Assembly (NCBI GenBank): GCA_963837715.1
Contig: CAWIOF010000004.1
Span: 558,001-622,000, forward strand
DNA length: 64,000 bases
Reading direction: 5' to 3'
Source: JANYLB01 sp963837715
Lineage (GTDB): Bacteria > Actinomycetota > Acidimicrobiia > IMCC26256 > JANYLB01
Below, piece after piece: positions 9,005-19,663 of this stretch (position 1 is its first letter; each line of letters begins with the position of its first letter). The notes under the pieces are model-generated. The model searched no databases and was not told the DNA's origin. It saw nothing but the letters and a program-made list of their open reading frames with translations. The position numbers and the translations under genes were made by a program.

Positions 9005-10588
9005 ATGTTCGATCTGCTGGTGCTCGGCTCGGGGGTCGCCGGTCTCTCCGCGGCGATCCGGGCCGCCCGGGCGGGCCTCACGGCCCTCGTCCTCACGAAG
9101 GGCGAGCTGAGCAGCTCCACGACCCAGTACGCGCAGGGCGGGGTGGCAGCCGCGCTGACCGCCGGAGATTCGCCGGAGCTGCACTTCGCCGACACGCTCG
9201 CTGCGGGGGCGGGTCTGTGTGATCCCGACGCGGTGCGGGTGCTGGTGTCCGAGGGGCCCGACCGGGTCCGCGACCTCATCGCCCTGGGCGCGGTGTTCGA
9301 CCGCACCGGCGACGGTGAGGCCGCGGCGCTGGCGCTGGCCCGGGAGGGTGGTCACTCCCTCGCCCGGATCGTGCACGCAGGAGGCGACGCGACGGGCGCC
9401 GAGATCGAGCGGGCGCTCGTGGCATCGGTACGCGCCCTCGACGCGATCGAGGTCCGGGAGCGCTGCTTCACCGCGGAGCTGCTCGTCGAGTCCGGGCGCT
9501 GCGTCGGGGTGGTCGCGCTCGACCCGAGCGGCACGACCTTCGAGGTGCGGGCCCGCCACACCGTGCTCGCCACCGGCGGCGCCGGACAGATGTTCGCGGT
9601 CACGACGAACCCGGCACTGTCGACCGGCGACGGCATCGCGATGGCGATCCGGGCGGGTGCTGCGGTGGCCGACCTGGAGTTCGTGCAGTTCCACCCGACT
9701 GCGCTGCATCACCCGGTGATGCCTCGTCCGCTGCTCTCCGAAGCGCTCCGTGGAGAAGGCGCGGTGTTGCGCGACGAACACGGGACAGCGTTCATGGGCG
9801 ACGAGCACCCGCTCGGGGATCTCGCGCCGCGTGATGTCGTCTCCCGTGCGATCACGCGGCGACTCCTCGACCGGGGAATCGATCACGTCTGGCTCGACGC
9901 CACCGGGATCGACGGGTTCGCCGGGCGCTTCCCGACGATCTGGCAGGCGTGCACCGCTGCGGGACTCGACCCCAGTCGGGAGTGGCTGCCGGTCGCGCCC
10001 GCCGCGCACTACCTCTGCGGGGGCCTCGCCACCGATCTCGACGGCGCGACGACTCTCCCCGGGTTGTGGGCGTGCGGCGAAGTGGCCTGTTCGGGTGTGC
10101 ACGGCGCGAATCGTCTTGCGTCGAACTCGCTGCTCGACGGCCTGGTGTTCGGTCCCCGGATCGTCGACGCGATCGAGCGCGGGAAGAGCGACCCATCCGA
10201 CACCGGCGTGCTCCGCGGCATCCTCGGTGACCCGTTCGGTTCGACGAACGCCGCCGACCTGTCGACAGCGCCGCCACCGACGCTCGCGTCGTTGCAGGAG
10301 CTGATGACGCTCGACGCGGGTGTGCTGCGCGACGCCGCCCGGCTCGAGCACGCGGCCGCCCGGCTGAGCGTGCCGTCGGCCGGTCCCGACATCGCGCAGT
10401 GGGAGCTGGCGAACCTGGTCACCGTGGCCCGGGCGCTCGTGCGGGGCGCGCTCGTGCGCCGTGAGTCGCGCGGGACCCACACCCGCCTCGACCATCCTGA
10501 TCCGTCGGCTCCGTTCCTGGGGCGGCTGGTGCACGTCGGATCGGCTGCGCCCGAACTGGTGATGCTCCCGGCCGAGGTCAGGGCGTGA
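9005..10588 (+). CDS. nadB: L-aspartate oxidase
   Basis: FAD enzyme that oxidises L-aspartate to iminoaspartate, the first step of de novo NAD synthesis. The FAD-binding GSGVAG lies at the extreme N-terminus, and the catalytic region contains EFVQFHPTALHHP and ALRGEGAVLRDEHG. CGGLATDLDG and GANRLASNSLLDGLVFG are near the C-terminal half. ATG 9005 is preferred because GGAG lies 9 nt upstream; GTG 8990 is an in-frame alternative. A 5-codon ORF (ATG 8986 to TGA) sits 6 nt behind a TAGGCT hexamer and ends just before this start. The stop overlaps nadC. nadA is not in the window. Confidence 0.93.
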   Translation: MFDLLVLGSGVAGLSAAIRAARAGLTALVLTKGELSSSTTQYAQGGVAAALTAGDSPELHFADTLAAGAGLCDPDAVRVLVSEGPDRVRDLIALGAVFDRTGDGEAAALALAREGGHSLARIVHAGGDATGAEIERALVASVRALDAIEVRERCFTAELLVESGRCVGVVALDPSGTTFEVRARHTVLATGGAGQMFAVTTNPALSTGDGIAMAIRAGAAVADLEFVQFHPTALHHPVMPRPLLSEALRGEGAVLRDEHGTAFMGDEHPLGDLAPRDVVSRAITRRLLDRGIDHVWLDATGIDGFAGRFPTIWQACTAAGLDPSREWLPVAPAAHYLCGGLATDLDGATTLPGLWACGEVACSGVHGANRLASNSLLDGLVFGPRIVDAIERGKSDPSDTGVLRGILGDPFGSTNAADLSTAPPPTLASLQELMTLDAGVLRDAARLEHAAARLSVPSAGPDIAQWELANLVTVARALVRGALVRRESRGTHTRLDHPDPSAPFLGRLVHVGSAAPELVMLPAEVRA

Positions 10589-11424
10589 GCTCGTTGGATC
10601 CGCCCCCGGCTGCCGTGCACGACATCGTGGCCAGGGCGCTCGCCGAAGATCTCGGGATGCTGGGCGACCTCACGTCGCTCGCGGTGATCCCGGCAGATGC
10701 GACGGGCCGCGGCCGGTTCGTCACCCGCGCCGACGGCGTGCTCGCGGGCACGGCCGCGGCGACCGAGACGTTCCGTCAGCTCGACCCCCTCGTCGCTGTC
10801 GACTGGCTGGTCGGCGACGGTGCACCGATCCGGGCCGGCGACGATCTCGGCACCGTCGCGGGTCCGCTCCGCTCCGTGCTCACCGGCGAACGGACCGCCC
10901 TGAACCTGCTCCGTCACTGTTCGGCGATCGCGTCGCTCACCCGCCGCTTCGTCGACGCGGCCGCGGGGCGCACCCGCGTCCTCGACACCCGCAAGACGAC
11001 CCCGGGTCTCCGTGCACTCGAGAAGGCTGCGGTGCGGGCCGGCGGTGGGTTCAACCATCGTGAGTCGCTGTCGGACGCGGTCTTGATCAAGGACAACCAC
11101 CTCGTCGCGTGCGATCTCGGCGAGGCGATCGGGCGGGCGCAGGCGCAGTGGCCCGGCCGACTCGTCGAGTGCGAGTGCGACACGCTCGAGCAGGTGGTCG
11201 CGGCACGCGCCGCGGGCGCCGACCGCATCCTGCTCGACAACATGTCGCCGGAGCTCGTGAAGGAAGCGATCGGGCTGCTCGAGGGGACGGTGCCGGTCGA
11301 GGTGTCGGGCAACGTGAACCTCGAGACCATCGGCGCGTACGCGGCCGTCGAACCCCACTTCGTCTCGGTGGGGGCAATCACCCATTCGGCAGGCCAACTC
11401 GACCTCGCCCTCGATTTCGACTGA
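10585..11424 (+). CDS. nadC: Nicotinate-nucleotide pyrophosphorylase (carboxylating)
   Basis: Converts quinolinate and PRPP to nicotinate mononucleotide, CO2 and pyrophosphate. The family signature DTRKTTPGLRALEK is followed by GGGFNHRESLSDAVLIKDNH, and VEVSGNVNLE lies near the C-terminus. The 279-residue length is standard. The GTG start overlaps the nadB stop (GTGA), so nadB-nadC form an operon inserted between panC and coaX. Confidence 0.96.
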   Translation: MSSLDPPPAAVHDIVARALAEDLGMLGDLTSLAVIPADATGRGRFVTRADGVLAGTAAATETFRQLDPLVAVDWLVGDGAPIRAGDDLGTVAGPLRSVLTGERTALNLLRHCSAIASLTRRFVDAAAGRTRVLDTRKTTPGLRALEKAAVRAGGGFNHRESLSDAVLIKDNHLVACDLGEAIGRAQAQWPGRLVECECDTLEQVVAARAAGADRILLDNMSPELVKEAIGLLEGTVPVEVSGNVNLETIGAYAAVEPHFVSVGAITHSAGQLDLALDFD

Positions 11425-11439
11425 CCGGAGTCAGGACCC

Positions 11440-12204
11440 ATGCTCCTCGCCATCGATGCCGGCAACACCCAGACCGTGATCGGCCTCTTCAACGGAGCCG
11501 AGCTCGCCGACCACTGGCGCATCGCGAGCGTGGCCGAGCGCACGTCCGACGAACTCGCGCTGATGATCCAGCAGTTCCTCGGCTTCCACGGGTTCTCATT
11601 CGACGCGCAGGTCACCGGCGTCGCCATCGCATCGGGTGTCCCGCGCGTCACGGCCGAGCTCCGCACGATGACCCAGCGCTACTTCGGGTTCGAGGCGGTG
11701 GTGCTCGAACCGGGGGTTCGCACCGGGATGCCGATCCTCTACGACAACCCGAAGGAGGTCGGCGCCGATCGGATCGCGAACGCCGTCGGCGCCTACGACC
11801 TCTACGGCGGACCCACGATCGTCGTCGACTTCGGCACGGCCAACACGATCGAAGCGGTCAGCGAGAAGGGCGAGTACCTCGGCGGAGCGATCTTCCCGGG
11901 GATCGAGATCTCGATGGACGCGTTGTTCGCGCGTGCCGCTGCGCTGCGCCGAGTCGAGCTCGTGCCGCCGAAGAACGTGATCGGCAAGAGCACGGTCGAG
12001 TCGATCCAGTCGGGCGCGGTGTACGGGTTCAGCGGCCAGGTCGACGCTCTCGTCGACCGGTTCCAGGCCGAGCTGGGAGAGGGCCCCGTGGTCGCCACGG
12101 GTGGGCTGGCGGAGCTCATGACCCAGTACTCACGTACGATCCAGCATCATGAGCCGTGGTTGACGCTCCACGGCCTCCGGATCGTGTTCGAGAGAAACGA
12201 GTAG
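11440..12204 (+). CDS. coaX: Type III pantothenate kinase
   Basis: First step from pantothenate to CoA. The N-terminal phosphate-binding DAGNTQTVIGLF, the VDFGTANTIEAV segment and the YLGGAIFPGI loop identify the ASKHA-fold type III kinase rather than CoaA. The 254-residue length is typical. It lies 15 nt after nadC and 2 nt before the next start, continuing the cofactor operon with panC. Confidence 0.95.
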   Translation: MLLAIDAGNTQTVIGLFNGAELADHWRIASVAERTSDELALMIQQFLGFHGFSFDAQVTGVAIASGVPRVTAELRTMTQRYFGFEAVVLEPGVRTGMPILYDNPKEVGADRIANAVGAYDLYGGPTIVVDFGTANTIEAVSEKGEYLGGAIFPGIEISMDALFARAAALRRVELVPPKNVIGKSTVESIQSGAVYGFSGQVDALVDRFQAELGEGPVVATGGLAELMTQYSRTIQHHEPWLTLHGLRIVFERNE

Positions 12205-12206
12205 CC

Positions 12207-13169
12207 GTGCGTGTTCTCGTGACCGGGATGGGTGGGGAGCTGGGGACGCGCGTCACCCAGCTCCTCGAGGAACGTCCCGAGGTGCGCGAGATCCACGGCG
12301 TCGACTTCGTGCCACCGCGTCGGCGACTCCGCCGGGCCGAGTTCCACCGCATCGACTCGCGCGACCGCGAGAAGCTCGTTGCGTTCGTGAGCGACTATGC
12401 ACCCGACGCCATCGCGCACTTCGGCGTATACGAACCGCACTCCCGAACGAGCCCCAAGGAGGCGGCAGAACGGACGCAGGCGTCGACGGTCGGGGCCATC
12501 GGGGCCGCCGCCCGGACCGGCAAGCTCGAACGGGTCGCGGCGCGCAGTGGGCTCGAGGTCTACGGCCGGACGCGCGGTCTCCCGGCCGTCCCCGACGAAC
12601 GGTCCTTCCTCGCTCCGGGGAGCGCATACGGTCGAAGCTGCCTCGAGGTCGAGGCACTCTGTCGCGGGCTCGGCCGCCGCGACGGCTTCGCGGTGTCGAC
12701 GCTGCGGATGGCCTCGGTGGTGGGGTCGCACGTCCCGAGTCCGCTCGGGCGGTTGCTCCGCCTCCCGCTGGTCCCCGTCCCGGCGTTCGCCGATCCCGCC
12801 TTCTCGTTGCTGCACCAGGAAGACGCCGCGCGCGCGATGGTCGAAGCCCTCTGCGCCGGCTACGACGGCCCGCTGAACGTGGTCGGTCCCGGCGCGGCCA
12901 CACCCTGGCAGGCAGTCCGCCTCGGGGGTCGGGTCCCCGTTCCCGTGTTCGGGCCCGGCTGGGGTGCCGCGACCCGCATGGCCGAGCTCGCAGGCGCCCC
13001 GGTCCCCGAGCACGTGATCGAGTTGATGCAGCGGGGACGCACCGCCGACGGAAGTCGCATCGTCGATGCCCTCGGCCTCGACGACTTCCGCTCCACCCAG
13101 GAGGTCTGCACCGAGCTCTACGAATGGGCGACCGTCACCCCGATCCACCGCATCGAGGCCGTCGCGTGA
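12207..13169 (+). CDS. NAD-dependent epimerase/dehydratase-like SDR
   Basis: Extended short-chain dehydrogenase/reductase fold: RVLVTGMGGELGTRV is the dinucleotide-binding glycine motif at the N-terminus, and HGVDFVPPRR follows the second strand. The usual catalytic YxxxK appears as YGRSC, so the lysine is missing although SAYG is recognisable. The GTG at 12207 gives 320 residues; the same frame runs further into coaX. The pairing with an acyltransferase-like gene resembles Rv0501-Rv0502 of Mycobacterium. A catalytic function is uncertain. Confidence 0.75.
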   Translation: MRVLVTGMGGELGTRVTQLLEERPEVREIHGVDFVPPRRRLRRAEFHRIDSRDREKLVAFVSDYAPDAIAHFGVYEPHSRTSPKEAAERTQASTVGAIGAAARTGKLERVAARSGLEVYGRTRGLPAVPDERSFLAPGSAYGRSCLEVEALCRGLGRRDGFAVSTLRMASVVGSHVPSPLGRLLRLPLVPVPAFADPAFSLLHQEDAARAMVEALCAGYDGPLNVVGPGAATPWQAVRLGGRVPVPVFGPGWGAATRMAELAGAPVPEHVIELMQRGRTADGSRIVDALGLDDFRSTQEVCTELYEWATVTPIHRIEAVA

Positions 13170-13179
13170 GCCCGACCCC

Positions 13180-13232
13180 CCGTTCTGGTCATCTCCACGG
13201 TCGCCCTGCAACCTCACCCATGACCGGAACGG
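13180..13232. repeat. 53-bp dispersed palindromic repeat, copy A
   Basis: Inverted arms CCGTTCTGGTCAT and ATGACCGGAACGG (one mismatch) enclose a 27-bp spacer between the SDR and acyltransferase-like genes. A second copy with the same length and about 83% identity is at 31719-31771. It resembles a REP-type intergenic element. Confidence 0.7.
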
Positions 13233-13239
13233 TGGTTTC

Positions 13240-13932
13240 GTGAGCGCCGGCGGGGTGGTCGCGTACGGGATCGACGAGGACCGGGCCCAGACGCCCGAGG
13301 GTCCGTGGTCGGCGTTGCGGCGCCGCATCGGTGGTCGCTACCCGATCGACCCGCATGGGTTCGATCCCCAGCTCCAGGACATGCTCGCCCCGCTGCTCGG
13401 TCTCGGGATGCGGGTCGACGTCGAGGGGGCCGAGCACATCCCCGAGCGCGGACCGGCGCTGCTCGTGTGCAACCGGGCCCTCGGTCTCGTCGAGCCGCTC
13501 GCACTCACGGTCGCGGTCCGGGCCCAGCGCGGTCGTCGCCTCCGCATCGTGGGTGTGCCCGACCTCCCCTTCGTGGGCGACGCGCTCCACAAGCTCGGCG
13601 GCATCGGTCCGTACCACGGCGACCTCGCCGCGCTGCTGCGCGCCGGGCACCTCGCGGCGGTCCCGCTCGGGCCGACGTGGTTGGCGCGAGGTGTCGGCAC
13701 CCCGCCGCTCGGTCTGCTCGTCGCCGCGCTCGGCTACCCGGTCATGCCCGTCGCCGTGCTCGCCGGTGGTCCGCTCGGGCTCCCGATCCGTCCGTGGCGC
13801 GTGATCATCGGTGCACCGCTCGACATCGATCCGGTGGCCGGTCAGTACGTGGTCGGGGATCCGCTCGGCGGCGCCGAGCTCGCCGAAGCGGCCCGGGCCG
13901 GCGTGCGGGCCCTCGTCGACGCCGCGGGTTGA
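13240..13932 (+). CDS. PlsC-like acyltransferase-fold protein with degenerate active site
   Basis: The order of segments resembles 1-acyl-glycerol-3-phosphate acyltransferases: VDVEGAEHIPERGPALLVCNR, then RLRIVGVPDLPFVGDAL, AAVPLGPTW and a late YPVMPVAVLAG. The catalytic HxxxxD motif is replaced by NRALGLVE, so the histidine base is absent. The GTG at 13240 gives 230 residues; the frame continues upstream through a repeat and into the SDR gene, without similarity. It may be a non-catalytic or altered member of the family. Confidence 0.6.
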   Translation: MSAGGVVAYGIDEDRAQTPEGPWSALRRRIGGRYPIDPHGFDPQLQDMLAPLLGLGMRVDVEGAEHIPERGPALLVCNRALGLVEPLALTVAVRAQRGRRLRIVGVPDLPFVGDALHKLGGIGPYHGDLAALLRAGHLAAVPLGPTWLARGVGTPPLGLLVAALGYPVMPVAVLAGGPLGLPIRPWRVIIGAPLDIDPVAGQYVVGDPLGGAELAEAARAGVRALVDAAG

Positions 13933-13966
13933 GCCGATCGTCCCATCCGCACCCGGGGTAGGGTCG

Positions 13967-13990
13967 CGGTGCTCGCGATCGCGAGCACCG
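13967..13990. promoter_or_regulatory. 24-bp perfect palindrome, candidate operator
   Basis: The half-site CGGTGCTCGCGA is followed immediately by its exact reverse complement. It begins 2 nt after a possible -10 sequence (GGTAGGGT, 13957-13964), so it would cover the transcription start of the alpha/beta hydrolase gene. This is the geometry of a repressor operator; an RNA hairpin is also possible. Confidence 0.5.
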
Positions 13991-14017
13991 GTCGGGGGAC
14001 GTCGGGGAAGGGGTGTC

Positions 14018-14872
14018 GTGCCCGAGATCGTGGCCGATGACGGCGTCGCGATCCACTACGAGGTATGGGGTCGGCGGGGCGCAACGCCCGTGCTGATGAT
14101 CCAGGGCCTCGGGGCCGACTCGCGCGGCTGGGCCCTCCAACGGATGGCCTTCGGTCGACGCCACCGGTGCTTCGCGATCGACAACCGGGGCACCGGACAG
14201 TCGGGTCGCCCACCCGCCCCGTACTCGCTCGAGCAGATGGCACGCGACGCCGTTGCCGTGCTCGACGCCGAGGGAGTCGATCGGGCCCACATCATGGGCG
14301 CCTCGATGGGTGGGGTCATCACCCAGTTCATCGCCGTGTTCCACCCCGAGCGCGTCGTCTCGTTGACGCTCGCGTGCACGGCCTGTCGCCACCACGAGTG
14401 GCGCCGCGAGCTACTCGCCGAATGGGCGGTCGAGGTCGGGGAGCACGGCATGTCGGCCCTCACTCGCGACGGACTCCAGTGGTTGATCGGCCCACGGCTG
14501 CGCCGTCGCTTCGGCGTGTGGCTGAACGTGCTCGCTCGGGTCGTCCTCCAGCAGCCACCGGAGCCGTTCGTGGCCCAGATCGGCGCGATCCTCGACGCAT
14601 CCGACGAGGTGCGCTTCGCGCTCGAGCACGTCGTGGCGCCGACGCTCATCATCACGGGCTCGCAGGACGCGCTCACGCCGGTCGGCGACGCCGAGGAGCT
14701 GGCCGAGCTGATCCCGCACGCGCGCCTCGAGGTGATCACCGGTGCTGCGCACGGCCTGATGGTCGAGGCCCCGAACGGCTTCAACGACGCCGTCCTCGGC
14801 TTCCTCGACGATGTCGACGCAGGAGTTGCCGCGTCCGGCACCGCCGACGGCCCCGCCGTCGAATCCGCCTAG
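14018..14872 (+). CDS. Alpha/beta hydrolase
   Basis: Typical alpha/beta-hydrolase layout in 284 residues: oxyanion strand LMIQGLGADSRGW, then DNRGTGQSGRP, nucleophile elbow GASMGG, acid residue near GSQDALTP, and the catalytic histidine in GAAHGLMVE. The GTG start at 14018 is preceded by GGGGAAGGGG. Substrate unknown; lipid or ester hydrolysis and pimeloyl-type esterase activity are all possible. A 24-bp palindrome in its promoter suggests regulation by a dimeric repressor. Confidence 0.8.
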   Translation: MPEIVADDGVAIHYEVWGRRGATPVLMIQGLGADSRGWALQRMAFGRRHRCFAIDNRGTGQSGRPPAPYSLEQMARDAVAVLDAEGVDRAHIMGASMGGVITQFIAVFHPERVVSLTLACTACRHHEWRRELLAEWAVEVGEHGMSALTRDGLQWLIGPRLRRRFGVWLNVLARVVLQQPPEPFVAQIGAILDASDEVRFALEHVVAPTLIITGSQDALTPVGDAEELAELIPHARLEVITGAAHGLMVEAPNGFNDAVLGFLDDVDAGVAASGTADGPAVESA

Positions 14873-14972
14873 GCCGCGTCCAGAAGCCGAAGCGAGCCGT
14901 TCGCGACGACGATCGGCTGAGGGACTCGGCGAGCGGGGCCCGAGCGGCCTGCGACGAAGTCGCAAGAGCGGA

Positions 14973-16007
14973 TCAGGTGGTGCGGGTGATGAGGCCTTCG
15001 ACGAGCTGACGCAGCGAGGCGCACACGGCGACGTCGAGCTCGTCGCCGGCGTTGGCGAGGGCTTCGTCGGCGAGCTTCGCCTCGGAGCGGGCGACGTCGA
15101 GCGCGGCCGTCACGGCGCCGTCGGCGTTCACGAGGATCCGGACCGCGTCGAGGGTCGCGGCATCGAGGGGTCCGCCGATGCGTTCGGCGATCTCGGGCGA
15201 CTGTTCGATCGCGTAGATGACGGGCAGGGTGTACACACCCTCGAGGAGGTCGTTGCCCGCCGGCTTGCCGAGCTGTTCCTCGGTGCCGGTGAGGTCGAGG
15301 ACGTCGTCGACGATCTGGAAGCACATCCCGAGGTGCTGGCCGAAGTCGGTGAGTGCCGTCAGCGTCGACGGCGAGACGTCGGACACCATCCCGCCGATCC
15401 GACACGATGTCGCGAACAGGGACGCGGTCTTGCCGCTGATCGCCGCGAGGTAGGCGGCTTCGCTGCGGCCGGCGTCGAACAGGTGCTGCAGCTCGAGCAC
15501 CTGACCCCGGCACAGGTCGCCGATCGTGGTGGCGAGCAGCATCGCGACGTCGGCACCGAGCGACGCGGCTCGCTCCGACGCGGCGGCGAGGAGGTAGTCG
15601 CCGGCGAGGATCGCCACGATGTTGCTCCACCGAGCGTTGACGCTGGGTACGCCCCGCCGGGTCTCGGCTTCGTCGATCACGTCGTCGTGGTAGAGCGACC
15701 CGAGGTGGACCAGTTCGACGGCCGCTGCACCGGTCACGGCTTCAGGTGAAGCGGGTGCTCCGGATGCTGCTGCCGACGCGGCGTAGGCGGTCGACAGGGT
15801 CAGGCGGGGACGGAGCCGTTTGCCACCCGCGGTGACGAGGTGCGACGCGACATCACGCAGCAGGGGATCGTCGCTGTTCACCGCGACCCTGAGGGCGTCC
15901 TCGACCCGACCGAGGTCGTCGGTCAGCTGATCCACCGGCACATCTCGGACCGCTCCGCTCGCTGGGATGTCGCCACCGAAGCCATCGCGTGTTCCCGCTC
16001 GCTCCAC
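14973..16007 (-). CDS. Polyprenyl diphosphate synthase
   Basis: Trans-isoprenyl diphosphate synthase, probably making the menaquinone side chain. The first aspartate-rich motif is in LYHDDVIDEAETRRG and the second in FQIVDDVLDLTG; GGKRLRPRL precedes them. From the GTG at 16007 it has 344 residues. The first 30 residues are unconserved, so an internal start may be real. The chain length of the product cannot be read from the sequence. It is the only minus-strand gene among the first 20. Confidence 0.88.
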   Translation of the reverse strand: MERAGTRDGFGGDIPASGAVRDVPVDQLTDDLGRVEDALRVAVNSDDPLLRDVASHLVTAGGKRLRPRLTLSTAYAASAAASGAPASPEAVTGAAAVELVHLGSLYHDDVIDEAETRRGVPSVNARWSNIVAILAGDYLLAAASERAASLGADVAMLLATTIGDLCRGQVLELQHLFDAGRSEAAYLAAISGKTASLFATSCRIGGMVSDVSPSTLTALTDFGQHLGMCFQIVDDVLDLTGTEEQLGKPAGNDLLEGVYTLPVIYAIEQSPEIAERIGGPLDAATLDAVRILVNADGAVTAALDVARSEAKLADEALANAGDELDVAVCASLRQLVEGLITRTT

Positions 16008-16237
16008 AGACGGAGGCTACCCAACGTCGGGAACAAACTCCGACCTCGGGGTGTCTGAATGAGGCCCGGGAACTTCAGGAACCCTCCCGGGAGACCGATG
16101 GTTCGAAACGGCCCGGATCCACCCCGTCGGGGTGGGTGGGGGTCCGGCAGATACACTGGGATCCCGAGCCGGGGTCTGGCCCGTACAACGGGTGAGATGT
16201 TGGCCCGGGAGTCGCTCACCGAGAGGCGGAACTCCAA
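16008..16237 (+). promoter_or_regulatory. clpC leader region with two hairpins
   Basis: This divergent spacer holds two perfect 7-bp hairpins: CCCGGGA/TCCCGGG at 16065-16091 and CCACCCC-GTC-GGGGTGG at 16119-16135. A possible -10 box (TACACT, near 16153) follows, and GAGGCGG lies just before the TTG start of clpC. No gene is seen here. No known ClgR or HspR box was recognised. Confidence 0.35.
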
Positions 16238-18724
<2,487 letters not shown>

Positions 18725-18745
18725 TCGACACCGAACGAAGCGGAC

Positions 18746-18772
18746 GCGGCCGGGGCCCATGGTCCCGGCCGC
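18746..18772 (+). terminator. Rho-independent-type hairpin after clpC
   Basis: Perfect 9-bp stem GCGGCCGGG / CCCGGCCGC with a 9-nt loop, 22 nt after the clpC stop. No T tract follows, as is common in high-GC actinobacteria. Confidence 0.6.
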
Positions 18773-18843
18773 TTCGCGTCCCGGTCGCGCCGGGTTCCGC
18801 CGATGAATGGTTCGGGGCGTGTCTGTCCGCTAGACCAACGCCC

Positions 18844-19611
18844 GTGCGTCCCGTCCGCGCCCTCGCGCTCGTGTTCGTCGGGATGCTGCTCCTCGCGGCC
18901 TGTCGCATCGACGCGCGCGTGAGCGTGCACGTGCGCGACGACGGCAGCGGGACGGTGCAGGTGCGAGTCGTGCTCGACCCCGAGGCCGTCCGCGCCGCCG
19001 AAGCCTCCGGCTCGACGCTCGAGGCGCAGGCGCGACTCGACGATCTCCCGGCCGCGGGGTGGACCGTCTTGCCCTGGTCACGCCGCGCCGACGGCAGCGC
19101 CGCGCTCGTCGTCCGACGCCCCTTCTCCTCGCCGGAGCAGCTGAGCATCGTGATGGCCGAGCTGAACGGCCCCGACGGGCCGCTCCAAGCGGTGCGCCTG
19201 CGCCGCTCGACGGATCCCGTGCGCACGACGTTCGACTTCCGGGCGCTCGCGGATCTGGCCGGAGTCGAGTCGGGAGTCGCAACCGACGAGCAGCTCGCCG
19301 CCAACCTCTCGGCGCAGCGGGTCGACGTCGCTGCGCTCGATGCCGCGCTCACCGCACGCCTCCGAGAAGACCTTCGGATGCGCGTGAGCGTGGCGCTCCC
19401 GAGTGGCGGAACCACCGTGTGGCGGCTCGCCCCAGGGACCCGCACCGACCTCCGGACCAGCTCGCAACAGTTCGACCTCGGACGGATCGCCTGGCTTGCC
19501 ACCGGGATCCTCCTCGCCTCCGCCGCAGTCGTGGTGCTCGTTGTCGGTGCCCGTCGGGACCGCACCCGGCGGGGCCGACCGCCGTCGACCGGTGCCGCCC
19601 GCCGCGCGTGA
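18844..19611 (+). CDS. LppM-like lipoprotein with C-terminal membrane anchor
   Basis: The signal peptide ends in a lipobox LLLAAC (C20). A beta-rich extracytoplasmic domain follows (VSVHVRDDGSGTVQVRVVLD), then a C-terminal transmembrane helix around residues 215-240 and a basic tail. This architecture matches the mycobacterial LppM/DUF3153 family. The GTG at 18844 gives 255 residues; the same open frame upstream is a shadow of clpC. Function unknown; LppM of M. tuberculosis is an envelope protein linked to phagosome traffic. Confidence 0.7.
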   Translation: MRPVRALALVFVGMLLLAACRIDARVSVHVRDDGSGTVQVRVVLDPEAVRAAEASGSTLEAQARLDDLPAAGWTVLPWSRRADGSAALVVRRPFSSPEQLSIVMAELNGPDGPLQAVRLRRSTDPVRTTFDFRALADLAGVESGVATDEQLAANLSAQRVDVAALDAALTARLREDLRMRVSVALPSGGTTVWRLAPGTRTDLRTSSQQFDLGRIAWLATGILLASAAVVVLVVGARRDRTRRGRPPSTGAARRA

Positions 19612-19663
19612 GTCGGTACTGGTAAGTGTGCGGTGAGACCGAATCCGTGATCGAATCAGCCTC

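Noticed and set aside
16096..16108. GGTTCGAAACG as a tRNA T-loop
   Set aside because: No acceptor, D or anticodon arms can be formed around it.
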